This document shows, piece after piece, positions 36,549 to 44,777 of a stretch of 54,714 nucleotides of DNA. The notes beneath the pieces are model-generated. The model did no database searches. It saw nothing but the letters and a program-made list of their open reading frames with translations, and was not told the DNA's origin. Within the stretch, counting starts at the first letter, position 1. Every line of letters begins with the position of its first letter. The stretch comes from DATCDE01 sp038252405 (GTDB lineage: Bacteria; Actinomycetota; Actinomycetes; Prado026): positions 1 through 54,714 of the forward strand of contig JBBSAJ010000015.1 of NCBI GenBank assembly GCA_038252405.1, given 5' to 3'. The position numbers and the translations under genes were made by a program.

Positions 36549-37627
36549 GCGGCGCCGTGGGCGGCCCGGCGAGCTACGCCAGTGCCGGTGTCGACATCGA
36601 GGCGGGCGACCGCGCCGTCGAGCTGATGAAGGCCTCGGTCGCGGCGGCCACCCGTCCTGAGGTGGTCGGCGGGCTGGGCGGGTTCGCCGGCCTGTTCGAC
36701 GCCAGCGCCCTGCGCGGCTACCGGCGCCCCCTGTTGGCCACCGCGACCGACGGCGTGGGCACCAAGGTCGAGGTGGCCCGGCGCATGGACCGGCATGACA
36801 CCATCGGCATCGACCTGGTGGCCATGGTGCTCGACGACCTGGTCGTCTGCGGCGCCGAGCCGCTGTTCATGACCGACTACATCGCCACCGGCAAGGTGGT
36901 GCCCGAGCGGGTCGCCGCGATCGTGTCCGGCATCGCCGAGGGCTGCCGCCGGGCCGGCGCCGCGCTCGTGGGCGGGGAGACCGCCGAGCACCCCGGGCTG
37001 CTGGCTCCGGACGAGTACGACGTGGCCGGCGCGGGCACCGGCGTCGTCGAGGCGGACGAACTGCTCGGTCCGGACCGGGTGCGTCCGGGGGACGTCGTCG
37101 TGGCGATGGCGTCGTCCGGGCTGCACTCCAACGGCTACAGCCTGGCCCGGCACGTGCTGTTCGACCGGGCCGGCTGGGACGTCGACCGCGACGTGCCCGA
37201 GCTGGGCCGCACGCTCGGCGAGGAGCTGCTCGAGCCGACCCGGATCTACGCGCTGGACTGCCTGGCGCTGGCCAGGGACGCCTCGGCGCAGGTGCATGCG
37301 TTCGCCCACGTGACGGGCGGGGGGCTGGCGGCCAACCTGGCCCGGGTGCTGCCGGCGGGGGTGAGCGCGCGTGTCGACCGGTCCACCTGGACGCCGGCGC
37401 CGGTGTTCGACCTGGTCGCCCGGCTCGGCGGGGTGGCCCGCGACGAGCTCGAGCGCACCCTCAACCTCGGGGTCGGGATGGTGGCCTTGGTCGGCCCTGA
37501 CGGCGTCGCCGAGACTTTGCGGGTGCTGGCCGGGCGCGGGGTTCCGGCCTGGGTGGCCGGGGAGGTCGCTGCGTCATCGGCGGGACGACCCGGCGAGGTG
37601 CAGCTGAGCGGGGACTACCGGGCCTGA
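36545..37627 (+). CDS. purM: Phosphoribosylformylglycinamidine cyclo-ligase
   Basis: 360 residues from a GTG that overlaps the purF stop. It closes the imidazole ring of AIR using ATP. Landmarks: YASAGVDIEAGDRAVELMK at the start, LATATDGVGTKVEVARRMD, the phosphate loop GIDLVAMVLDDLVVCGAEPL, LVGGETAEHPG, MASSGLHSNGYSLAR and AFAHVTGGGLAANLARVLP. It ends with a short extension after AWVAGEVAA and converges on the DUF3073 gene, the two sharing 13 bases. Confidence 0.97.
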   Translation: MSGAVGGPASYASAGVDIEAGDRAVELMKASVAAATRPEVVGGLGGFAGLFDASALRGYRRPLLATATDGVGTKVEVARRMDRHDTIGIDLVAMVLDDLVVCGAEPLFMTDYIATGKVVPERVAAIVSGIAEGCRRAGAALVGGETAEHPGLLAPDEYDVAGAGTGVVEADELLGPDRVRPGDVVVAMASSGLHSNGYSLARHVLFDRAGWDVDRDVPELGRTLGEELLEPTRIYALDCLALARDASAQVHAFAHVTGGGLAANLARVLPAGVSARVDRSTWTPAPVFDLVARLGGVARDELERTLNLGVGMVALVGPDGVAETLRVLAGRGVPAWVAGEVAASSAGRPGEVQLSGDYRA

Positions 37628-37884
37628 CGCTGGCCGTCACCCTCGCCGTCGTCCGCGTCGGCCTCGTCGAGGTACGCGGCGTAGGGGTCGTCGTCCTCGT
37701 CGTCGGCCTCGGACGCCCTGTCCGAGCCGGTCTCGACGACCGTATCCACGTCAGCGGCATACGAGTGCCGCGGACGCTGTCCGGACAGCTCCGCTTGCAG
37801 CGCATCCAGGTCGGTCCCGTGCGAGCTGTACTTGAGCTCGCGGGCGACCTTGGTCTGCTTGGCCTTGGCCCGGCCGCGCCCCAT
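37615..37884 (-). CDS. DUF3073 domain protein
   Basis: 89 residues from ATG 37884, with GAGGGGG seven bases upstream; the frame stays open to 38355 but only the last part is coding. The actinobacterial DUF3073 signature opens the protein: GRGRAKAKQTKVARELKYSS, followed by DLDALQAELSG and a very acidic tail (DDEDDDPYAAYLDEADADDG). The basic head and acidic tail suggest nucleic-acid or protein contact; the function is not known. It tends to lie next to purM and bldC in actinobacteria, as here. Confidence 0.93.
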   Translation of the reverse strand: MGRGRAKAKQTKVARELKYSSHGTDLDALQAELSGQRPRHSYAADVDTVVETGSDRASEADDEDDDPYAAYLDEADADDGEGDGQRQAR

Positions 37885-38030
37885 GGCTCGACCCCCTCGT
37901 GTACCGGTGACGTTCGGGGCTGCATGGCCCCGGTTGCCTGCTGCCTGTGCGGCGTGTGCGGCGGCGCGCACACGCCGGACCGACGGCGGGGCCGCCGGTC
38001 CACCTCCTACCGTACCCGGTCCGGCGCCCT

Positions 38031-39110
38031 TCAGGGAGCCGGAGCGTCGGTGATCAGTCCCGGAAACAGCGTCCGGGCCCACGGACCGGCCGCCATCCGC
38101 TCCTCGGCGAGCCGGTCGGCGGCCGCGGCCGGGGTGGTCCGGTCGCGTTCGGCCGCGTCGATGACACGGAGCAGGACGTCGAAGATGCCCTCCGCCTTGG
38201 CCCGGGCCCGGGCCGGGTCGAACCCGTGCAGCTCGTCGGCGACCTGGATCACGCCGCCCGCGTTGACCAGGTAGTCCGGCGCGTAGAGGACGCCTCGACG
38301 AGCCAGCTCGTCGGCGGTCCCGGGGTGGGCCAGCTGGTTGTTCGCGCCGCCGCACACGATCGTGGCGCGCAGGGCCGCGACCGTCGCGTCGTCCAATGCC
38401 CCGCCGAGCGCGTTGGGCGAGTAGATGTCCAGGTCCATGGCGGCCAGGGCCGCCGCGTCGACGGCGACAGCGACGTCGGGGTGCTGCGCCGTGAGTCGGC
38501 TGAGGGCCGCCGCGTCCACGTCGCTGACCGTCACCGAGGCCCCCGCCTCGAGCAGGTGGCCGACCAGCCGGTGGCCGACCTTGCCGACGCCCGCGACCCC
38601 CACCCGGCGCCCGGCGAGGTCGGTGCTGCCGTACCGGTGCTGGGCACAGGCCCGCATTCCCTGGAAGACGCCGAACGCGGTGAGCAGGCTGGAGTCGCCG
38701 GCCCCGCCGCGCTCGGGCGACCCGCCGGTGGCGAACCGCGAGGTCTCGGACACGACGTCCATGTCCTGGACGTAGGTGCCGACGTCGCAGGCCGTCACGT
38801 ACCGGCCGCCGAGCGCCTGCACGAAGCGGCCGTAGGCCCGCAGCAGGTCGGGGGTCTTGTCCAGCGCCGGGTCCCCGATGATCACCGCCTTGCCGCCGCC
38901 GTGGTCCAGGCCGGCGAGCGCGTTCTTGTAGGACATGGCCCGGGACAGCCGCAACGCGTCTGCCGTCGCCTCGGCCTCGCTGGCGTAGCGGTGGAAGCGG
39001 GTTCCGCCGAGGGCCGGGCCCAGCGCCGTGCTGTGCACGGCGATGACGGCGGTCAGGCCGGTCGCCCGGTCGTGGCAGCGGACCACCTGCTCGTGCTCGC
39101 TGTGCTCCAT
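38031..39110 (-). CDS. Leucine/valine (Glu/Leu/Phe/Val family) dehydrogenase
   Basis: 359 residues. It oxidatively deaminates a branched-chain amino acid to its 2-oxo acid with NAD+. Substrate and catalytic lysines are K62 and K74 in YKNALAGLDHGGGKAVI, preceded by the glycine-rich GPALGGTRF. The catalytic-region aspartate lies in TACDVGTYVQDMD (about 108-116). The NAD-binding fold begins GVAGVGKVGHRLVGHLLEAG. CGGANNQLA and YLVNAGGVIQVADEL match leucine/valine dehydrogenases, not hexameric glutamate dehydrogenases. A TAGGCT box lies 7 bases before the ATG. Streptomyces has a valine dehydrogenase at the same place near bldC. Confidence 0.93.
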   Translation of the reverse strand: MEHSEHEQVVRCHDRATGLTAVIAVHSTALGPALGGTRFHRYASEAEATADALRLSRAMSYKNALAGLDHGGGKAVIIGDPALDKTPDLLRAYGRFVQALGGRYVTACDVGTYVQDMDVVSETSRFATGGSPERGGAGDSSLLTAFGVFQGMRACAQHRYGSTDLAGRRVGVAGVGKVGHRLVGHLLEAGASVTVSDVDAAALSRLTAQHPDVAVAVDAAALAAMDLDIYSPNALGGALDDATVAALRATIVCGGANNQLAHPGTADELARRGVLYAPDYLVNAGGVIQVADELHGFDPARARAKAEGIFDVLLRVIDAAERDRTTPAAAADRLAEERMAAGPWARTLFPGLITDAPAP

Positions 39111-39117
39111 GCTCGGC

Positions 39118-39123
39118 AGCCTA
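39118..39123 (-). promoter_or_regulatory. -10 box of putative leaderless dehydrogenase promoter
   Basis: TAGGCT on the minus strand with a 7-base spacer to the ATG at 39110. It lies back to back with the CAGGAT box of the next gene. Confidence 0.5.
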
Positions 39124-39130
39124 GGCGTGT

Positions 39131-39136
39131 CAGGAT
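39131..39136 (+). promoter_or_regulatory. -10-like box before the 39143 gene
   Basis: CAGGAT with a 6-base spacer to GTG 39143. The 32-base gap between two divergent starts leaves no room for a leader. Confidence 0.35.
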
Positions 39137-39142
39137 GCCTCG

Positions 39143-39982
39143 GTGAGGACCTCGCTGGTGCCCCCCTACGCGGCCTTCCTCCGGGTGTATGAGCCGCTCG
39201 AGGCGTTCCCGGACGGCGAACGCCAGCACTGGCTGCGCTACCTGGGCCGGCCGGATCGGCCGGACCCGGCCGACCTGGTCGCCGCCGAGCACGCGGCGGC
39301 GCTGCGCCGGGCGACCGCGCTCCCCCCGCTGGCCGCGCCGGAACGGGACAGCGGGCAGGCGTACGTGCTGCACCTGGACGGCGTCCCCCTGGTCTGCCCG
39401 GCCCAGGAGCGGCTGCGGTCCTGGCTGGCCCTCGAGGCCTTCCGGTCGGCGAACCCGCCGGCGCTCGTGGGTGCGGTGCTGCCTCCGGAGGCGGTGCGAG
39501 CGGTCGCCGAGGCCCTGGCGCGGTGGCGCGCCGACCACCCGGGTCGACAGCCGCGCATCCTCACGGCCACCTGGCGGGTGCCCACCGGCTGGTTCGCCGC
39601 CTTCGCCGGACGGGAGCGGGAGCTGCACACCGACCCGGTCCCCGTGCTGCGCTACCGGGCGACGATGGCCGACGCGCGCCGTCGGATGGCGCGGGCGCTG
39701 GCCGTGCTGCGACGCAACCTGGAGGACGGCACGGTCACCCAGGAGGTCGAGTCGGTGGCCCGGTGGCTGGAGGAGTTCCACCCCCGGGGGGTGGTCGAGC
39801 TCGACTACGGCGGCCTGGTCGGGCTGCTGGACCTCACAGCACTGGACGCCGACACCTCGGCCGCCGACGTCGCCGAGGGGCTGGCCTCGCTGGCGGCCGG
39901 AGCCCCGCAGGACGCCGCGGCGGCCTACGCCCGCCTGCTGGAGCGCTGGCGGGCGGTACAGGCCCTCGCCCAAGCCGGCTGA
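39143..39982 (+). CDS. Hypothetical protein between Leu/Val dehydrogenase and bldC
   Basis: 279 residues from a GTG start, divergent from the dehydrogenase with only 32 bases between starts. No membrane helix or signal peptide. The sequence is rich in Arg, Ala and Leu with conserved-looking blocks VPPYAAFLRVYEPLEAFP, HWLRYLGRPDRPDPADLVA, TATWRVPTGWFAAFAGRERE and ELDYGGLVGLLDLTALDADT. Streptomyces carries an uncharacterised gene at the corresponding place beside bldC, so it is probably a conserved unknown. No catalytic motif recognised. Confidence 0.85.
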   Translation: MRTSLVPPYAAFLRVYEPLEAFPDGERQHWLRYLGRPDRPDPADLVAAEHAAALRRATALPPLAAPERDSGQAYVLHLDGVPLVCPAQERLRSWLALEAFRSANPPALVGAVLPPEAVRAVAEALARWRADHPGRQPRILTATWRVPTGWFAAFAGRERELHTDPVPVLRYRATMADARRRMARALAVLRRNLEDGTVTQEVESVARWLEEFHPRGVVELDYGGLVGLLDLTALDADTSAADVAEGLASLAAGAPQDAAAAYARLLERWRAVQALAQAG

Positions 39983-39994
39983 CCCCCCAGCCTG

Positions 39995-40043
39995 CATGAA
40001 GGTGCCCTTCTGTGCGTGTGGCCGCAACATCCCACCCTTCATC
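39995..40043 (+). repeat. Dispersed palindromic repeat, copy 2
   Basis: Same orientation as copy 1: it shares CATGAAGGTGCCCTTCTGTG and the GGCCGCA core, and ends ACCCTTCATC. The outer stem is ATGAAGG-TG with CACCCTTCAT (one bulge). It begins 12 bases after the stop of the upstream gene. Confidence 0.7.
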
Positions 40044-40071
40044 GGACGGCGGGTGGCGAACGGTCGCCGTC

Positions 40072-40120
40072 CATGAAGGTGCGTTTGGTGCGAAGGTGCG
40101 CACAGAGGGGACCCTTCATG
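40072..40120 (-). repeat. Dispersed palindromic repeat, copy 3 (inverted)
   Basis: CATGAAGGT with ACCCTTCATG as outer arms and GTGCG/CGCAC as inner arms. Read on the minus strand it aligns with copies 1 and 2 (CATGAAGGGTCCCCTCTGTG), so it is inverted relative to copy 2, 28 bases away. Confidence 0.7.
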
Positions 40121-40190
40121 CAGCGGGGTGGGTGTGACGGGTCCCCGGAATTGATCGTTTCGGTGGAGGCAACTAGTCCGTCCGGCTCAT

Positions 40191-40220
40191 CCGAGAAATG
40201 GCTCTTCCGGGCCATTTCGG
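40191..40220. promoter_or_regulatory. Hairpin in the bldC upstream region
   Basis: CCGAGAAATGGC pairs with GCCATTTCGG (two-base bulge) around TCTTCCGG. It is a relatively A/T-rich patch about 110 bases before bldC and could be a leader hairpin or operator. The rest of 40121-40327 holds no gene that I can see. Confidence 0.35.
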
Positions 40221-40327
40221 ACAAGCCGGGCGCAACGGGATGATGACACCGTGCGGTCGCCCCAATCCCGGGTCGGCCGCCAGGTGCGGACGCACAGGCC
40301 CGACCCTTCACGAGAGGTGGATCCGCG

Positions 40328-40537
40328 GTGACCACGCGCGCGTCCGACACGGAACCGTTGCTCACACCGTCTGAGGTGGCGTCGATGTTCCGCGTCGACC
40401 CCAAGACCGTGACCCGGTGGGCCAAGGCCGGCAAGCTCACCTCCATCCGCACCCTGGGTGGCCACCGGCGCTACCGCGAGGCCGAGGTGCGTGCCCTGCT
40501 CGCCGGCGTCTCCGGAGAGCCCACCGAGACCGCCTAG
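40328..40537 (+). CDS. bldC: BldC developmental regulator
   Basis: 69 residues from GTG, with GAGAGGTGG about 8 bases upstream. It is a stand-alone MerR-type winged helix-turn-helix: LLTPSEVASMFRVDPKTVTR, WAKAGKLTSIRTLGGHRRYR and EAEVRALLAG. This matches Streptomyces BldC almost throughout; there it binds head-to-tail on direct repeats and delays entry into development. In non-sporulating relatives the role is less clear. Neighbouring dehydrogenase, unknown gene, DUF3073 and purM reproduce the conserved actinobacterial setting. Its stop shares CTAG with the convergent kinase gene. Confidence 0.96.
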   Translation: MTTRASDTEPLLTPSEVASMFRVDPKTVTRWAKAGKLTSIRTLGGHRRYREAEVRALLAGVSGEPTETA

Positions 40538-41928
40538 GCGTCCGGACGTCCGGACGGTAGCCGGACCACAACGCGAAGCCCCGGCCCGTCCCCGACGGGG
40601 TCGGACAGCCGCACCGTTCCGCCCACCGACCGCACCAGCTCGCGCACGATCGCGAGCCCCAGTCCGGAGCCGCCGTCGTTGCGGCTGCGCGCGTCGTCCA
40701 GCCGGGTGAACCGCTCGAAGACCTGCTCACGGTCGGCAGGGGCAATGCCCGGCCCGTCGTCAGTGACGGTCAGCGTCACGGTGCCGTCCGCGGCGGACAG
40801 GCCGACCTCGACCGCGCCGGCTGCATGCCGCACCGCGTTGTCGACCAGGTTGGTGACGATCCGGCTGCCGACGGCACTGGGTGCGGCCACTGGGGCGTGG
40901 GTGGTGCCGGTGCGGTGCACCGGCACCCGTCCGGCCGGCCGGTCCAGAACGATGTCCACGACCGTCGCCAGGTCGCATCCCCCGGACTGCTGGGTGTCGG
41001 CGGCGCCGGCACCCTCATCCATCCGCGCGAGCAGCAGCAGGTCGTCGACCAGTCGCCCCATGCGTTCGGTGTCCGACAGGGCCCCCGACGCCACCCGCTC
41101 CCAGTCCGCCTCGGTCGGGTCCAGCAGGGCCACCTCGAGGCCGGTCCGTACCGACGCCAACGGGCTGCGCAGCTCGTGCGCGGCATCGGAGGTGAAGGAC
41201 CGCTGGCGTGCGGCCGCAGTCCGGACCCGCTCGAGCATCGAGTTGAGGGTCAGCGCCAGCCGGTGGATCTCGTCGTCCGCCTGCGGCACCGGCAGCAGGG
41301 TGGCGGCGCCGGTCCCGGTGATCTCTTGGGCGCCGCGGCTCAGGGCCGCGACCGGGCGTAGCGCCGATCCCACGAGCAGCCAGGCGAGACCGGCGAAACC
41401 CGCGCTGAGCAGCGGCACCCCGACCAGCAGGATCAGCTGGACGGCGTGCACCCCGCGCAGCACGTCGGTCGTGGAGAACGCGACCAGCACGGTCAGCCGG
41501 TCGCTCGACGGACCAGCCTGGACGCCGACGACACGCAGTTGGTCATCCACCCCGATCCGGGTCCCCGCGAGGTCCACGGTCCGGCCGGCCCGGACCTGCG
41601 CCAGCGGACCGGCCTCGAGCAGCGGGGTGAGCCGGTCCCCGCCGGGGGAGGCCGCGCGCACCCGGCCCTGCGCATCGACCACCTGCACGACGCCGCCGCT
41701 GGTGGACGGCACCGGGTCGGGCAGCTGGCCGGAGTCGATGAGCGCCGCGACGTCGTGGGCCTGCTGCCGGGCCGCGTCGTCCAACCCGCGCAGCAGCAGC
41801 GAGCGCACCAGCACGATGAGCAGCAACGCGCCGGCCGCGAGCGCCACCAGCACGACGGCGGTGGTGGCCACGGTGAGCCGGGCCCGGATGCTCAGGCGTG
41901 GCCACCACGGCGTCGGCTCAGCCGTCAT
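40534..41928 (-). CDS. Two-component sensor histidine kinase
   Basis: 464 residues. Helix 1 (about 16-44) and helix 2 (about 160-187) enclose an extracytoplasmic sensor of about 115 residues; then a HAMP linker (188-240, VGSALRPVAALSRGAQEITG). The phospho-acceptor is H251 in SDAAHELRSPLASVRTGLEV. The ATPase domain has the N box NLVDNAVRHA, G1 VTDDGPGIAP, F box VFERFTRLDDARSRN and G2 GGSGLGLAIVREL. The 11-base overlap with the response regulator gene shows they are translated as a pair. The signal is unknown; the divergent LolA-like protein and ABC exporter suggest envelope stress. Confidence 0.95.
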   Translation of the reverse strand: MTAEPTPWWPRLSIRARLTVATTAVVLVALAAGALLLIVLVRSLLLRGLDDAARQQAHDVAALIDSGQLPDPVPSTSGGVVQVVDAQGRVRAASPGGDRLTPLLEAGPLAQVRAGRTVDLAGTRIGVDDQLRVVGVQAGPSSDRLTVLVAFSTTDVLRGVHAVQLILLVGVPLLSAGFAGLAWLLVGSALRPVAALSRGAQEITGTGAATLLPVPQADDEIHRLALTLNSMLERVRTAAARQRSFTSDAAHELRSPLASVRTGLEVALLDPTEADWERVASGALSDTERMGRLVDDLLLLARMDEGAGAADTQQSGGCDLATVVDIVLDRPAGRVPVHRTGTTHAPVAAPSAVGSRIVTNLVDNAVRHAAGAVEVGLSAADGTVTLTVTDDGPGIAPADREQVFERFTRLDDARSRNDGGSGLGLAIVRELVRSVGGTVRLSDPVGDGPGLRVVVRLPSGRPDA

Positions 41929-42613
41929 CGGCCACCAGCCGGTACCCCGAGCCCCGCACGGTCTCCAGCGAGTGACGGTCGAACGGCACGTCGATCTTGC
42001 GGCGCAGGTAGCCGACGTACACCTCGACGACGTTCGGGTCGTCGGAGTCGTGGCCGCCCCACACGTCCTCGAGCAGCTCGGTCTTGCCCAGGGCCTCGCC
42101 GGGGCGGCCCATCAGCGCCTCGAGCAGGGTGAACTCCCTGGGGGTGAGGGCGAGCTCGACCCCGGCCCGGGTGGCGCGCCGGGCGGCCGGGTCGAGCACC
42201 AGGTCGCCGACCTCGAGGATGGCCGGCCGCTGGCTGCCGCCGCGTCGCAGCAGCGCCCGGATCCGGGCCACCAGCACCACCCAGGCGAACGGCTTGGTCA
42301 GGTAGTCGTCGGCGCCGAGGTCCAGTCCGTCGGCCTGGTCGTACTCGCCGTCCTTGGCGGACAGCATGAGCACCGGCACGGTGCTGCCCCCGGCGCGCAG
42401 CTGCTGGCAGACCCGGTAGCCGGACAGGCGGGGCAGCATGACGTCGAGGACGACGGCGTCGTAACCGCCGTCCCGGGCCAGCCGCAGCCCGGTCTCGCCG
42501 TCGTGGGCCAGGTCGACGGCGAAGCCCTCGGCCCGCAGGCCGCGCTGCAGCGACTCCGCGAACCTCACCTCGTCCTCGACCACCAGTAGGCGCACGGGTC
42601 CAGCCTGACTCAT
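41918..42613 (-). CDS. OmpR/PhoB-type response regulator
   Basis: 231 residues. The receiver domain has the acidic pair E13-D14, phospho-acceptor D57 in AVVLDVMLPRLSGY, S85 and K107 in DDYLTKPF. The C-terminal winged helix (about 130-228: LTPREFTLLEALMGRPGEAL, NVVEVYVGYLRRKID, ETVRGSGYRL) is complete. It would bind DNA when phosphorylated by the kinase encoded next. The start lies 71 bases from the divergent exported-protein gene, so this intergenic region is the obvious target. Confidence 0.96.
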   Translation of the reverse strand: MSQAGPVRLLVVEDEVRFAESLQRGLRAEGFAVDLAHDGETGLRLARDGGYDAVVLDVMLPRLSGYRVCQQLRAGGSTVPVLMLSAKDGEYDQADGLDLGADDYLTKPFAWVVLVARIRALLRRGGSQRPAILEVGDLVLDPAARRATRAGVELALTPREFTLLEALMGRPGEALGKTELLEDVWGGHDSDDPNVVEVYVGYLRRKIDVPFDRHSLETVRGSGYRLVADDG

Positions 42614-42672
42614 GGACGCCGCCCCCGGTACCGCACCCGCGGTCTCTCAAGGATCTCTCAGCGGCCCCGGCG

Positions 42673-42678
42673 CAGACT
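42673..42678 (+). promoter_or_regulatory. -10-like box before the LolA-like gene
   Basis: CAGACT with a 6-base spacer to the ATG at 42685, in the 71-base region shared with the response regulator. Imperfect repeats of TCTCAAGGATCTCTCAG lie just upstream (42645-42661) and could be regulator-binding half-sites. Confidence 0.35.
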
Positions 42679-42684
42679 GGGTCC

Positions 42685-43788
42685 ATGGCGCGATCACTTC
42701 CCCTCCTCAGTTCCCGACGGGCCCGCTGGGGCGTGCCCGTCGCCGTCCTCGCCCTGGTGGGCCTCGGCCTTGGCCTCGGTGCCGGCGGTGCCGTCGCCAA
42801 CCCCGGTCTGCCGCCCAAGACGGCCGGCGAGCTGCTCGCAGCGGTCGCCAACGCCCCCAACCAGCCGTTCTCCGGCACGGTCGTCGAGACCGCCAACCTG
42901 GGGTTGCCAGCGCTGCCGGACACCGGCGGTTCGACGTCCCCGCAGGCCCTGCTCACCGGGTCGCACACGTTGCGGATCTGGTACGCGTCCCCGAAGCAGG
43001 TCCGGCTGGCGCTGATCGGTGACCTCGCCGAGACCGACCTGATCCGCAACGGCACCGATGCGTGGCTGTGGTCCAGCCGAACCAACACCGCTACCCACAC
43101 CGTGCTGCCCGCCGAGGCGACGGGCGCCATCCCGTCGCCGACCGCCCTGCCGGTCGACCCGGTGACGGCGGCCCAGCAGGCGCTCGCGGCCATCGACCCC
43201 ACCACGGTGGTCACCGTCGACGGGACCAGCGTGGTGGCCAACCGGCCGGTGTACGAGCTGGTGCTGGCACCGCGCGACCCGTCGTCGCTGATCGGCCAGG
43301 TCCGGCTGGCGCTGGACTCCACGACCTTCCTGCCGTTGCGGGTGGAGGTGTTCGCGAAGGGTGGCACCTCGCCGGCCTTCGAGACCGGGTTCACCGCGCT
43401 TCAGACGGCCGCCCCGGACGCCTCGGTGTTCAGCTTCACCCCGCCGCCCGGGGCCACGGTCACCACCCAGAGCGCGCCGACCACGGCGCAGCCGAGCGCG
43501 TCGGCACCGTCGACGCCCAGCATGTCCCCCACCGTGGTCGGCTCCGGCTGGATGTCGGTCCTGGTGCTGCACGGCGCGACCGCCTCCTCGCTCAGCTCCA
43601 ACGCCACGCTGGGCACCCTGCTCAAGGCGACCACACCGGTCCAGGGTGCGTTCGGCAGCGGTCAGCTGCTGAGCACGCCGCTGCTGTCGGTTCTCCTGCT
43701 CAGCGACGGCCGGACGCTGATCGGGGCCGTCCAGCCGAGCGTGCTCGAGCAGGCCGCCACCGCCGCGCCGGCGCCGGCGACGTCATGA
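42685..43788 (+). CDS. Exported LolA/RseB-like protein
   Basis: 367 residues. A signal peptide (about 1-39; RRARWGVPVAVLALVGLGLG, then GAGGAVAN) exports it. The following region resembles the LolA/RseB lipid-binding beta fold: PFSGTVVETANLGLPALPDT, TLRIWYASPKQVRLALIGDL, WLWSSRTNTATHTVLP and YELVLAPRDPSSLIGQVRLA. A Ser/Thr/Pro linker near 270-290 separates a second domain. In actinobacteria such proteins sit next to two-component systems and may sense or carry lipids outside the membrane. Its stop overlaps the ABC ATPase start. Confidence 0.85.
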   Translation: MARSLPLLSSRRARWGVPVAVLALVGLGLGLGAGGAVANPGLPPKTAGELLAAVANAPNQPFSGTVVETANLGLPALPDTGGSTSPQALLTGSHTLRIWYASPKQVRLALIGDLAETDLIRNGTDAWLWSSRTNTATHTVLPAEATGAIPSPTALPVDPVTAAQQALAAIDPTTVVTVDGTSVVANRPVYELVLAPRDPSSLIGQVRLALDSTTFLPLRVEVFAKGGTSPAFETGFTALQTAAPDASVFSFTPPPGATVTTQSAPTTAQPSASAPSTPSMSPTVVGSGWMSVLVLHGATASSLSSNATLGTLLKATTPVQGAFGSGQLLSTPLLSVLLLSDGRTLIGAVQPSVLEQAATAAPAPATS

Positions 43789-44777
43789 CCGACACCGTCC
43801 CGAGCCCGGTCACCGAGCGTGGCCCGGCGCCGGTGGTGGCCCCTCCCACCCCGGCGCTGGCCACCCGCCGTCTGACCAAGCGGTTCCGCGGCGGCCAGGT
43901 CGCGGTGGACGGCGTCGACCTGATGGTTCCGCACGGGTCGGTGTACGGATTCCTCGGTCCCAACGGCTCCGGCAAAACGACGACCATCCGGATGCTGCTC
44001 GGCCTGATCGCGCCGACGTCAGGGGAGCACGACCTGCTCGGCCGCCGGATGCCGGGCGCGGCGGCCGACGTCCTGCCCAGGGTCGGCGCCCTCGTCGAGG
44101 GCCCGGCGTTCTACCCCTACCTGAGCGGCTGGGACAACCTGGCCCGGATCGACGCGGCGGACCGGACCGTCGACCCGGCCACCAGCCGGGCCCGGATCGG
44201 CATCGCCCTGGAGCGGGTGGGGCTGTCGGCCGCGGCCCGCAAGCGGTACCGCAACTACTCGTTGGGCATGCGGCAGCGGCTCGGCCTGGCCGCCGCCCTG
44301 CTGCGGCCCCGGGACCTGCTGGTGCTCGACGAGCCCACCAACGGCCTGGACCCGCAGGGCACCCGCGAGGTCCGGGCACTGATTCGCGAGCTCGCCGCCG
44401 AGGGCGCCACGGTGTTCCTCTCCTCACACCTGCTGTCCGAGATCGAGCAGGTCTGCTCGCACGTCGGGGTCATGAGCCGGGGTCGGCTGGTGGCCCAGGG
44501 GACGCTGCGTGATCTGCGGGACGTGGCGGCACCTCGGGTGCGGGTGGTGACCGGGCAGCCCGCGCAGGCGATGGCCGTGCTCACCGCCTTGGGACTGGCC
44601 GCACCGGAGGCTCGGGACGGCCAGGTCCTGGCGACGCTCGACGGCGTGCCGTCGGAGCGGGTGACCGCGGCGCTGGTCCGGGCCGGTATCGGGGTCCGCG
44701 AGCTGGTGGTCGAGCGGCCCGACCTCGAGGACGTGTTCGTCTCGCTCACCGGGGAGGGCTTCGATGTCGACCAGTGA
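43785..44777 (+). CDS. ABC exporter ATP-binding protein
   Basis: 330 residues. Walker A GPNGSGKTTTIRML (about 58-71), signature YSLGMRQRLGLAAALL with LSGGQ replaced by SLGMR, Walker B LLVLDEPTNGLDPQGTREV and switch histidine in FLSSHLLSEIEQV. This is the type seen in bacitracin-, multidrug- and lantibiotic-resistance exporters (BcrA-like). It pairs with the permease gene that overlaps its 3' end by 14 bases. Export of a lipid or antimicrobial is a family-based inference. Confidence 0.92.
   Translation: MTDTVPSPVTERGPAPVVAPPTPALATRRLTKRFRGGQVAVDGVDLMVPHGSVYGFLGPNGSGKTTTIRMLLGLIAPTSGEHDLLGRRMPGAAADVLPRVGALVEGPAFYPYLSGWDNLARIDAADRTVDPATSRARIGIALERVGLSAAARKRYRNYSLGMRQRLGLAAALLRPRDLLVLDEPTNGLDPQGTREVRALIRELAAEGATVFLSSHLLSEIEQVCSHVGVMSRGRLVAQGTLRDLRDVAAPRVRVVTGQPAQAMAVLTALGLAAPEARDGQVLATLDGVPSERVTAALVRAGIGVRELVVERPDLEDVFVSLTGEGFDVDQ

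Noticed and set aside
37885..38355. Upstream extension of the DUF3073 frame
   Set aside because: DUF3073 begins at GRGRAKAKQ, an ATG with ribosome site gives this start, and the extension overlaps the dehydrogenase gene.
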